NCBI GenBank assembly: GCA_030180135.1
Contig: CM058235.1
Coordinates: 16,578,720 to 16,642,719, forward strand
DNA length: 64,000 bases
Source: Orychophragmus violaceus
Lineage: Eukaryota > Streptophyta > Magnoliopsida > Brassicales > Brassicaceae
Reading direction: 5' to 3'
Position numbers and translations under genes: made by a program. Position 1 is the stretch's first letter; every line of letters begins with the position of its first letter. The notes beneath the pieces were generated by a model. That model was not told where the DNA came from. It saw nothing but the letters and a program-made list of their open reading frames with translations, and made no database searches. Positions 32,901-41,246 of this stretch are shown here, in pieces.

Positions 32901-34409
32901 ATAGTATACCCCATCACGCTCTTCACCTGCTCCAATCAGAATCCTCGAAAAACGGTCCTGCACAATACACAGTGTATCAGTAAACATTGCAACACAATTC
33001 TTCATGCTTTTCAGGAGACTCGATACTGATATCAAAGTGCAGTGGAGATCAGCCACATAAAGCACATTGGTTAAAGATATCGTATTGGTCAAGCACAAAG
33101 TTCCCATGCTTGTTGAAATGGATTTTCGTCCATCTGCGAATCCCACTGAGCAGGGAGTTGTATCAACCAAGTCAACAAGCAATGAAAGATTTCCAGTCAT
33201 GTGATGTGATGCCCCTGTATCAATAAGAACATCACCAAACTTCTTACCAGAGAGTTTGTCGGTACGTTGAGAACGAGACTGAGCCAAGTCACTTATCACC
33301 TTCCATTGCTCGGGAGTGAACTCTGGAAAAGATGATGCATTACTGGTAGTAGCGTGAGCCTGTGCTTGTGCTCGTCCCGTCCCAGAGCCTGCACCTCGTC
33401 CGCCACGCGTTCCACCTTTCGAGCTGCGGCTGTTCCTTTCGGTTACCCATTCAGGGTATCCGTTCTTCTTCCAGCAAAAGGCATGTTCATGACCAGTTTT
33501 GCCACAGTATGTGCACAGAAGACCAGCTCTGTCACGAGTTCTCGAGGTCATTCCGGCTGCTTCTGAGTTATTCACTTCACGTCGTGGAGTCATTGTTTCA
33601 GAGAGACTTATCTGACGCGCAGCGAATCCTACTGCTTCAGTCTGAATCTCACGAGCTTTGGACGCAAGCAATCTCTGCTCTTCCCGCACGACTCTTGAGT
33701 AGGCTTGAGCCAGCTCCGGTGTGGGATCCATATCCACGATAGCCTGAGACACAGACCCAAATTTTTCTTCATCGAGCCCCATAACAAACTGATTCACCTG
33801 CTCTTCGGCTCTTTCTTTGGCCAATTTCACTCCGATACCGCAGGTACAGTTTGTACAGACGCATCCCAACAGAGGCTTATGGATGTACAATTCATCCCAC
33901 AGTGCTTGCAATCGTCCGAAGTATTCGAGAACTGACTGACCATCTTGTCTGCACATCGCAATCTGAGTACGCAGATGATGAACACGTACCTTGTTTGCCA
34001 CGCAAAATCGGTCCTTCAGATTATCCCACAGACTTGTAGCATCCGTGATGAACGAGACTGTGGAGCGCACTCGCGGAACAATGGAAGTACGCAACCAACC
34101 TACAACCATCGAGTTAACCGCGATCCACGACTCATAATCAGCGCTATCAATCGCTGGTTTGGGTATGGTTCCATCGATGAACCCTGTCTTCTTCTTGGCA
34201 CGCAGTGCATTCAGCATCTCCGACGCCCATTCATTGTAGTTCTCTCCAGTCAACTGAACAGATATGATAACCAATCCAGGATTATCAGATGAAAACAGAG
34301 AGTATGGTGTGCTTTTGGAATCACCACTGCTTGTCACCATCGAGCTGCTCATGCTTGAGGAGGTCTCCATCGTAGCTTCTTCACCAATACGAGATGAAAG
34401 CTTGAACAA
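29922..34409 (-). CDS. Copia gag-pol polyprotein, 1495 aa, intact
   Basis: Single uninterrupted frame. Gag-like domain at about residues 45-260 (NEWASEMLNALRAKKKTGF); CCHC knuckle with Cys299, Cys302, His307 and Cys312; aspartic protease DTGAS at 397-401; integrase zinc-binding His525-His530-Cys553-Cys556. The integrase core has Asp583 (HVDVWGP), Asp646 (DNGTEF) and Glu680 (QNGRVER). A proline/serine-rich linker follows, then the RT from about 985 (NQWVFKIKFNSDGTVERYKARLVA), with YVDDLLICGN, and RNase H (YCDSDWAACPTTRRS, then SSAEAEYRSM). The order protease-integrase-RT-RNase H defines Ty1/copia. It packages, reverse-transcribes and inserts the element. All catalytic residues I can check are present, and the length is usual for the family. 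Confidence 0.95.
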   Translation of the reverse strand: MFKLSSRIGEEATMETSSSMSSSMVTSSGDSKSTPYSLFSSDNPGLVIISVQLTGENYNEWASEMLNALRAKKKTGFIDGTIPKPAIDSADYESWIAVNSMVVGWLRTSIVPRVRSTVSFITDATSLWDNLKDRFCVANKVRVHHLRTQIAMCRQDGQSVLEYFGRLQALWDELYIHKPLLGCVCTNCTCGIGVKLAKERAEEQVNQFVMGLDEEKFGSVSQAIVDMDPTPELAQAYSRVVREEQRLLASKAREIQTEAVGFAARQISLSETMTPRREVNNSEAAGMTSRTRDRAGLLCTYCGKTGHEHAFCWKKNGYPEWVTERNSRSSKGGTRGGRGAGSGTGRAQAQAHATTSNASSFPEFTPEQWKVISDLAQSRSQRTDKLSGKKFGDVLIDTGASHHMTGNLSLLVDLVDTTPCSVGFADGRKSISTSMGTLCLTNTISLTNVLYVADLHCTLISVSSLLKSMKNCVAMFTDTLCIVQDRFSRILIGAGEERDGVYYLTDVPVVQAHKIEADSDSVLWHRRLGHPSFSVFSHLPISGVSNKAGSSHCDICFRAKQTREQFPDSLNKAKECFEIIHVDVWGPYRIPSSCGATYFLTIVDDFSRSVWIHLLAAKSEVRKVLQNFLAYTKNQFDKSVKIVRSDNGTEFMCMTSDFKEKGILHQTSCVATPQQNGRVERKHRHILNVARSLLFQSSMPTRFWGEAVLAAAHLINLTPTKILNGRTPHEMLFGIRPQYDQLKVFGSLCYTHSSPRHKDKFAMRSRQCVFVGYPFGKKAWKVYDLEKEEFVVSRDVVFVEDQFPFQTRSPSSPPAATVTDAFDEFTFAHSPLADRGSSFSSETMVDSEQKSGDSSPVLPLVPADDQVGPPVPSSPSTEMVIFSNTSADQDVQPVASVDSDSSPVESPRGRGHRKRQENTQLSDYILYTAQRCDQDTHHARDNTSPSVSSSPVSGTSLYPLNDYISDDMFSSKHRAFLAAVVAGNEPRNYKEAMQDQEWRDATKFEIDALENNGTWSIVDLPPGKEAIGNQWVFKIKFNSDGTVERYKARLVALGNHQVAGQDFDETFAPVAKMTTVRTILGVAAAKNWEVHQMDVYNAFLQGDLEEEVYMKLPLGFRHAAPNKVCRLHKSLYGLKQAPRCWFAKLTTALIEFGFVQSYADYSLFTFCRNGLELRVLIYVDDLLICGNDITAMEKFKAYLSSCFHMKNLGPLKYFLGLEIARSKEGFFVSQRKYALDIITESGLLGSKPVSFPMEQNHHLASDDGPLLSDPRPYRRLLGRLIYLLITRPELSYSVHVLSQFMQAPREAHWNAALRVVRYLKNSPGQGIILYAASNLQLVAYCDSDWAACPTTRRSLNAYVMFLGGSPISWKTKKQKTVSCSSAEAEYRSMAYALKEILWLRQLLADIGAPQMDPVRLFCDNQAAIYISSNPVFHERTKHIEVDCHKVRDAILDGTISTAHIRTDDQLADILTKALGRQHFERLVSKLSIVNLHAST

Positions 34410-34479
34410 TCAAAGGAATCTGTGAAACTCGATACAAGAGTTTCAAAGCGAAAGGAAAGAGGATTAGGTCAGAGGATTT

Positions 34480-34491
34480 GCTCTGATACCA
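34480..34491 (-). other. Primer binding site of the copia element
   Basis: The minus strand reads TGGTATCAGAGC with no gap to the LTR end CTTTCA; initiator tRNA-Met type. Confidence 0.92.
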
Positions 34492-34618
34492 TGAAAGATT
34501 TGCTGAATATTCTTTCTTGATTCATACGAAAGTCATTACAAGAGTATTTATACAGCTCTATGAGTTTGCCCTACTATACAAACCGTAAGCCCAAAGTACA
34601 AATATGTACGGCCCAATA
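34492..34618 (-). repeat. 5' LTR of the copia element (127 bp)
   Basis: No difference seen from the 3' LTR over 127 bp. The element-strand TATA word is at about 34551-34558. Confidence 0.9.
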
Positions 34619-34778
34619 TAAACACTGCTGTTTTGAGGTCTGGCCTTGGATCACGGTTTACTTGTGCCAACATCAACGATTCTTTTGTGTTTGGAAGCTT
34701 CAGATAAACATTGAATTTGTTAAGTACTCCTTCGTTGTCTCTTTCCTTCCATCATAGTGTGCTCCTCTCACTGATTTA

Positions 34779-34948
34779 TATTAGGAGATATACATGATTC
34801 ATATCTATCTTTAGCTTGATATGTATCAACTCCTTAGATTTAGGAATATTTCCTTATCACTAAATCTTATCACATTCTCTTGTAACCCTATATATATTGA
34901 CCTAAAGGTCTCATAATCAACACAACATTTCTCCTTATTCTCTTGTCA
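34779..34948 (+). mobile_element. Short copia-type solo LTR (170 bp)
   Basis: The segment TATTAGGAGATATACATG..CTCTTGTCA is flanked by the perfect duplication ATTTA (34774-34778 and 34949-34953). It contains a late CCTATATATAT box and a CTCATAATCAACACA tail like short Arabidopsis copia LTRs. There is no PBS, interior or second LTR, so it is a solo LTR left after LTR-LTR recombination. The first two bases are TA where TG is usual. Confidence 0.65.
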
Positions 34949-35417
34949 ATTTAGTTTCCATTTATATTCTTCAGTAATGTTGTTTGTTTCATAAATTTCG
35001 GTTTTCAGTACATTTTGTGGATTTTCAATTCTCTCGTGTAGAGCTATTACCTTTGGAGAGGAGAAGGCAGAGAAGAAGACTTTGGGCTCATTGGACTCTT
35101 CTATCTAAGCTTGAGCCCGAAGCGAGTGAAATTCGTCCTTCATTTCGAGCGAAGGTAGCCGGCTAATTAGAATATGATATCTTTCGAGATCCACCCTACA
35201 ATATGGGGTCGTTGTATCTCTTTCTCCGATAGAAAATTCAAAATGGTATAAAATATAACATTTTACCTTAAAAAATGGAAAAATCTACAATACAAATTAA
35301 AGAGCCTTGTTTTGGTCGTCAAAACCTTGTTCAAAAGATTTGTGGTCGCAACCATAAGAGAGTGATGGGTACGGCATATCTCAGTGAAGGACCAAATGAC
35401 TTGTGAGACAAATAAAG

Positions 35418-36690
35418 TGTAACACCCGTTTCTCGACGAACTGGAGACACGGCATTAAGGCACCCGTTGAACCGGAACGTTCCAACCAGCTGCCTTTTCA
35501 ATCTGGTCCCAGCAATCCTACGCGCTTTCTTCGGTTCAAATCCACCAATAGCATCGATCGATCGTCAATCCTGCATCCGGACCTGCGGGGAAAAGGGCAC
35601 GAGAAAGGAAAAGAGAGGCCTGAGTAATTGTTTCAAACATAATTACCTAGTGAGGACGGACAAAGGAGTCCGCGATCCCGGCTTACGCCTCACAACTACG
35701 AAACAAATTCTAAGCTAATATCACCTTGCACGCAATGCCCGAAAGCACATTACAATCAACCTACGAAATAACTACATGTCTATGGTTGCGGACTAGGGCT
35801 GCCTTCCCCTAATCCCACCCACGGACCGGCCATTACGCCCTTTCCACAGCAAACAAACGGCTCGCGAACCTTCGAACCACAACACACCACCACGGGAGGG
35901 CTTGTCAGGACCCTCCTCCGACGATCAAGGACGCGTACCAAAACTCGTTATACGCGCCCTGCCACGCAATCCCTAAAACAGTTCTATCACACATAGCCAT
36001 CACACACAAGCAACGTTTTCAGTTTAGTGATAACCTAGCCGTTCTACGTTCAACAATCAATCACATAGTGCACATTACTAATCCTAAACTACCTAGGAAA
36101 GACGACTTTAATGAAGGACTCGTGTCCGAAATTGAAATAGAATAGGCAAAGGTCAAACCGATCCTCACCTTGGCCAAAGAAGGGAAAAAACGTAATTTAG
36201 GAATCCCTGATTCCCAAACGGTCTTCAGATCTAGAAAGAGGACGGAAAGACAAGTGGATTAGGCTTTCGTCTTGCTCAATTCGGGTTTAGGATGAGCTAG
36301 TTATGATCAATTGAAAATAACCAGCCCAAACCAGCTTAAACCGAACCAGACTGGTCAACCCGACCCGACCCAGTCAACCCGACCCGGCCCGGTCAACCCG
36401 AGTTGACTCAGTCGCCGGCGGGTCAACTCTCCGGCGGTCCGGCGGTGGAGCTCCGACGACTGGTCGTCGGTCTCCGGTCACAAGCACTGCTCGCTCTTTG
36501 GAATTGTGTGACAAATGAGGAGCACTTCTCCTCCTTTTATAGGGAAAAGAACTAGGACTTCCCTCGTTAACGAGTTGGACCTTGGGTTTTGGGTTTAAAT
36601 CAGAAAAAGAAACACATTAATGAAGAGATTTGAACATGGACTTCACTTCTTTTCTTCAAAAATTTTGGGCTTGGATTTTGGATCATTACA
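35418..36690 (-). mobile_element. Solo LTR related to non-autonomous element 2 (1273 bp)
   Basis: Ends are TGTAACACCC (35418) and TCATTACA (36690). Read in reverse, it matches the LTRs of the element at 39535-44970 in order: the GTCAACTCGG/GGTTGACC tract, AATCGGGCTTAGG-like words, GCAGGTCCGGATGCAGGATT, and TTGAAACAATTACTCAGGCC. It lacks the long CCG-repeat part and is 424 bp shorter. The flanks TAAAG and TAAAT are a 4-of-5 target duplication. No interior remains. Confidence 0.82.
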
Positions 36691-37701
36691 TAAATGATCA
36701 AACGAAAAGTATTATTATGTCATAAACTACTTGTTTTTTAGTTTTAGCCATGGATGACTACTGAAAAAAATCCTACAAGAAACAATTCAAAAGTGATGGA
36801 ATTTTGTAAGTCCATTCAGACATCGCATAATTGCGAGAATAGCCATGTTCGTTTGTCTGTCTAAAATTTGATATCAGAATATCAATAGTTCAGAACTACT
36901 GCCAGAAACATCGAGTTTTATCATGCCGCATATAATTTGGAGCAAGAGATGCTATCCACATACATCCAATTCACATAAAATAAGGCGAATAATGAACTGA
37001 TAGCGAACAAGCATTGTTAAATTCACTTTTATATATATCTTTTATTATTATATTGTGTATATACTATGAAATAATTTAACTTTAAAAAAAGAAATAATTT
37101 AACTTTTAATTCATATATTAATTTTGTAATCTCCATTTGAAATCAACGAAGTTATATGAAAAAAGTAAATAATTCGAGAGAAAAAAAGAAAAAGACCATG
37201 TAAAAACGGTTTGGTTTGTCATTATTTTTCTAAAAAGGAAGGCAATGAATATAACTTTTCAATGGAAAATATTTTTCAAACAGTGTTTTCTACCAAATTT
37301 CTTATATGTTTCTTCTATGGACTTTTAGATGTTAATCCATTAAATATGATGGAAATCATGATATTTGTGTGATCATCATCATACAACATAAATTATATAT
37401 ATATATATGTTTTGTATACATATCTTCTGGCATTCTAAATTGACCATGTATGTATGAGTTTAGATACTTAATTCTTTATAAAAAAAGAGTTTAGATAGCC
37501 TAAATTTTTTTTTTTTGCTTAAAATTAATTGCCTGAATTCAGATGTACTTTTAAAAAGAATATATTTTATTTTGGTTTTTTCAGTTGTTTAGCTCGAGAA
37601 AGTGACGCAATACTGTAGCCAAACATGTGCAGTGGTTGCGTCGACCTTATGCAATTCTCGAATGGCTATATATTATATCGCTCTATCAAAATAATTTCTA
37701 T
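36691..37701. other. AT-rich intergenic DNA, nothing recognised
   Basis: Short (TA)n runs at about 37394-37408. No gene or clear repeat. The last nine bases (37693-37701, AATTTCTAT) form the left target duplication of the next element. Confidence 0.5.
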
Positions 37702-39150
37702 CTATTTACCCCCCTTTCTCTCTCCTCGAACGCGGTTTCTCTCTGACTCGGGGTTCGAGGAATTTGGCGAGTTCGCCCTAGATTCAACAGATCCGCCGCC
37801 CTTGCAGCTCGCCTTCGGTCTGAAGACGCCTTCCCGGTTTCCGGCGCTCCTCGCCGGAGCCGGGGAAGGCCCCTCCTCTTCTCGTCGTTTTTATTTCGGA
37901 GCTCCCTCTCGCTTTTTCCCTTTTTTTAGCGATGGAGATTTTCTTTTAGGGGCGGCGATGGCTTCTCGTGGTGACCTCCGGTTAGTCCGAGCGGTGGCTC
38001 GTTCAAGGTGTGGCTAACGGCGGTTTTCGTCTCCTCCGCTCCTTGGATCTGGGCTTGGACTAGGGTCGCGGATGCGCTGGCTTCAACGTGTCTTGGCGAC
38101 GGCGGAGCTGAAGATTGGCTTTAGTGGCTCCGGACGACGGTGTGGCTCCGGGATCTTCGAGGACGGGATCTCGGACCCGGTGTTTATGAGCTCTTTTTCC
38201 GTCTTCTGCTAAGCTCGCCTGGAGGAGTGGCTAGCTTCGCGGTGGTTGTTGTCTGCTCCGGCAGTAACGGCGGTTGGTCGGTGACCACAGCCGGCGGCCA
38301 GGTCGTGGGGAGTTTTCATTCGTCAGACTGGATGTCATAGTCTCCGATCTGTCTTGTGAAGCTCTTTATTCGGGGAGTTGCAAATCTTCGAACGGTTCGA
38401 TGTGGGCTGGTTTAGGCTGGTCTGATTGTTTCTGGTTTGATCTGGTGGTCCTTTTCTGGTTTGTGGTAACCGATGTGGCCCTTCTAGTCTGATTGCTGTT
38501 GTTCGTGTGTCTCGGCTGTGTTAGCTGGGTCCTCTGGTCTTCAAGGTCAGGGTCTTGTTAAGGTTAAGCTTGGCTCCAAATAAGGTTTGGTGGGATGGTA
38601 GATGGGTCTTTGCGTCAAATAGAGGTGTCGGTTTCGGCTGCGGCGGTTTTGTTTCTGTGGGAGATGGTTTCTGAAGATGCTTTATGTGATTTTGGGAATG
38701 GTGGTCGGAGGCGGCTTCTCCGATTGCCCGTAGAGGCTCCCGTGCCGCCAGGAGTAAGATGGTCCGTCGTTCGTTTCCGAAGATCCCGTTAGTTCTTGGA
38801 GAAGCTGTAGGATTTTCCTCAATTGGGGTTTGAGGGCTGGCCCCGAAGGATGCTCGCAGCAACTACGATGAGAACTCCACTTCTTTTGAAGTGCGGCAAT
38901 ACGGGGTGGTCTACGTCTAGACGTGTGATTGCTGCTTTTTCGCTTGGTCTCGATCTGGTTTTTATTTTTAAGCTTGCTATCCTTAACTACATCCTACTCT
39001 TGTGTCTGTAGGTACTTTGGTTGTTTTCAGCCGTTGTTTGTTGTTCGTAGCTTTCGGTCATTCTGCTTCTCTTTGTTGTATCTCTGTAACCGCTGTCACA
39101 ATTAAAATTGGTATAAAATTTAACATTTTACCAAAAAAAAAAAAAAAAAA
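37702..39150 (+). mobile_element. LINE-tailed non-autonomous retroposon, about 1.45 kb
   Basis: The insert is GC-rich in AT-rich DNA, ends in a pure poly-A run (39133-39150) and is flanked by AATTTCTAT (37693-37701 and 39149-39157). The 3' tail TTGGTATAAAATTTAACATTTTACC matches the tail at 35240-35280. The 5' part (CTCTCTCCTCGAACGCGG onward) looks like a LINE 5' UTR. There is no endonuclease or RT, and ORFs such as 37625-38017 and 38140-38340 have no family look. I infer an internally deleted LINE or a retroposed non-coding RNA; the second cannot be excluded. Confidence 0.6.
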
Positions 39151-39534
39151 TTTCTATTTGGGAGGCGGCATAAATTCAGTTAGGCTATTTATTAAAAAGA
39201 AAAAAGGTTGCGCATGATATTATTCGTAATCAATGCTGAAACAACTTTGTTGGCGTGATACATCAAAATCGTTGCAGTAGATTCCACACATGGGCCAGCG
39301 TCATCTAAGAAGCAAAGCAAGGAGGATTTGCCAAAGCAGTTTGCAACATTTAGTGTTTATTTTTTTTTTACAATTTACAGTGACTCCGTAAACATTTACC
39401 ATCTGTCAAAGTATTCAAGAAGGTTACTACACCTTAAAATGTGGTTCTTCTGTAAGGGGCAAAGATGTTTCCGAGTTTAAAGAGGAAATGAATATAACTA
39501 GCTCTATGTTAGAATCTGATTCTTCTAGTCACTT
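39151..39534. other. Spacer between two retroelements, nothing recognised
   Basis: No coding frame or repeat that I can support. Confidence 0.45.
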
Positions 39535-41231
39535 TGTAACATACCCAAACTGGCCCAATTAAAAATTTTGAGAAAAGAAGAGGAAAGCCCATTAGTCAAG
39601 CCCAAAAGCCCAATTCCTTCATGAAAACCCTAGTCTCCTCATTATAAATAGGTGCCTCCTCCATTGAGAAACTATGAAGAAGAGAGCTTTCGGCGAAGCC
39701 CTGCTCCATTACCGTCGCAGCCAAAGCCTCCAGAGAGTAGATCTAGGGCTCCTCCATCGTTTGGTGTCGAAAGAGATCCGGTAAGCCTTTTTTTAGATCT
39801 GATTTCTCCCAACCCGAGATCTAAAAGCCTCGTATCTTTCTAACCGTGAGAAATCTGGGAAATCCGAGACCACCATCGCGTTCCTCTCGTCGAGACGAAG
39901 CCGTAGCCGTCAACCGCTCCTCCATAGCCGTCCGGACGCGCCCGCACTCGCCAGGAGAAGATCCGCCGGTTCTCCACGCGCCGCCGCACGCGCCGCCGCC
40001 GCCGGAGCCACGCGCCGCCGCCGTCCGCCGGGAGCCGCCGCCGTCCGCCGCCGCCGTCCGCCTTCTCCCGCCGCCGGAGCTCCGCCGCCGCCGACCACCG
40101 GAGCCACCGCCGGACCGCCGCCGAGTCAACTCGGCCGGCGACCGAGTCAACTCGGTTGACCGGGTCGGGTGGGTTGACCGGGTCGGATCGTTGACCGGTT
40201 CGGTTGACCCGGTTCAATTCGGTTCAATCCAATTCTGGTTCGGTTTAGGTTAACCGGTTCAATTCCCAATTTCAATTCCAATTTCAATTTCAATTTCCGG
40301 TTTAGGTCGGTTAAGCTGGTTTGAGCTGGGTATTTTCAATCGATCATATCTAGCTCATCCTAAGCCCGATTTAAGCGATTCAAAAGCCTATCTCACTCGA
40401 TTTCTCGTCCTCTTTCCAGATCTGATGTCTGTTCGGGCTGAAGAAGCTTCTAAATTACCGTTTTGCCCTCCTCTTTGGCTAAGGTGAGGACCGTTGGTTA
40501 TCTCCCTTGCTCTATCTCAATTCCGGACGATAGTCCTTAGTTAATGTCGTCTTTCCTAGGTAGTCTAGGGCAGTAGTGAGCTCCATGTGATTGATTGTGG
40601 AACGTAGAATGCTAGGTTATCGCTGAGCCTGAAAACGTTGATTGTGTGTGATGGATATGATTGTATAGAACTGTGTTAGGTCCCCCGAAAGGGTGTTTCT
40701 TGGCGGCTCGCGTACAACGAGTTTTTGGTACGCGACCCTTGTATCGTCGGAAGGGAGGTCTTGGCGAGCCTCCCCAAGTTTACCGTGCCTTCGGGCCGAC
40801 GTGGAAGTGATACCGGGTGGGCCGGTTGTGTGAGCCTTCGGGCTAGAGTAGGGGTTCGCGAGTGCGAAAGCGCGAGTGGATGTAGTTTGCGTGGTGAAAG
40901 CCTTCGGGCCTGTTTGCAAGGTGATATTAGCTTAGGACTTGTGATTCGTAGTTGTGCGGTGTAAGCCGGGATAGCGGACTCCTTAAGTCCGTCCTCACTG
41001 GGTGATTGTGTTTGAAACAATTACTCAGGCCTCCTTTTCCTTTTCCCTTCTTTTTCCCTCGCAGGTCCGGATGCAGGATTGATCGATCGTTGTGACGTGA
41101 TTGGTGGATTTGAATAAGAAGGAAGCGCCGGGTCCTGGGACAAGTTGAGAAGGCGTCCCGGTTGGACCGAATCCGGTTCAACGGGCGTCCTAATGCCGCG
41201 TCTCCGGTTATGCCGGGAGACGGGTGTTACA
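39535..41231 (+). repeat. 5' LTR of non-autonomous element 2 (1697 bp)
   Basis: Order: TATA box (39643), a block of CCG/CGC trinucleotides (about 39970-40130), a tract rich in GGTTGACCGGGTCGG words, a run of AATTTCAATTTC words, then the conserved 3' part shared with the solo LTR. Open frames over the CCG block (Pro/Arg-rich or Gly-rich) come from composition only. Confidence 0.92.
39643..39650 (+). promoter_or_regulatory. Likely LTR TATA box (element 2)
   Basis: TATAAATA about 108 bp into the LTR, repeated at 43382-43389 in the 3' LTR. Confidence 0.55.
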
Positions 41232-41234
41232 ATT

Positions 41235-41246
41235 TGGTATCAGAGC
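41235..41246 (+). other. Primer binding site of element 2
   Basis: TGGTATCAGAGC three bases after the LTR end, as in element 1. Confidence 0.92.

Larger units (their letters stand above)
29788..34618 (-). mobile_element. Intact Ty1/copia LTR retrotransposon, 4831 bp
   Basis: The 127-bp LTRs (29788-29914 and 34492-34618) are identical by eye, flanked by the perfect duplication TAAAC (29783-29787 and 34619-34623). On the minus strand the order is LTR, PBS directly adjoining, one 1495-codon gag-pol ORF, polypurine tract, LTR. Every domain needed for autonomous movement is in one open frame. The LTR begins TATTGGGCC rather than TGTTGGG on the element strand, in both copies, and ends CTTTCA. Confidence 0.95.
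29300..35285 (+). mobile_element. Probable LINE-type retroposon split by the copia insertion
   Basis: The flanks of the copia element (29300-29787 and 34619-35285) have a GC content and style unlike the AT-rich surroundings, with no intact protein. The right part ends in GTTGTATCTCT..AATGGTATAAAATATAACATTTTACC followed by an A-rich stretch. The retroposon at 37702-39150 ends almost the same way (GTTGTATCTCTGTAACC..TTGGTATAAAATTTAACATTTTACC and poly-A). I infer a shared LINE 3' tail. The left border is a guess. Confidence 0.4.

Noticed and set aside
30636..34292. Several plus-strand frames of 60-148 codons opposite the copia ORF
   Set aside because: Antisense shadows of the 1495-codon gag-pol, which is fully supported.
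37625..38017. 130-codon frame at the start of the LINE-tailed retroposon
   Set aside because: It begins outside the retroposon border and continues into it, so it cannot be an ancestral gene; the composition is GC-driven.
39821..40253. Pro/Arg-rich and Gly/Arg-rich frames, repeated at 43560-43992
   Set aside because: They lie in the CCG-repeat part of element 2's LTRs and are open in several frames only because of composition.
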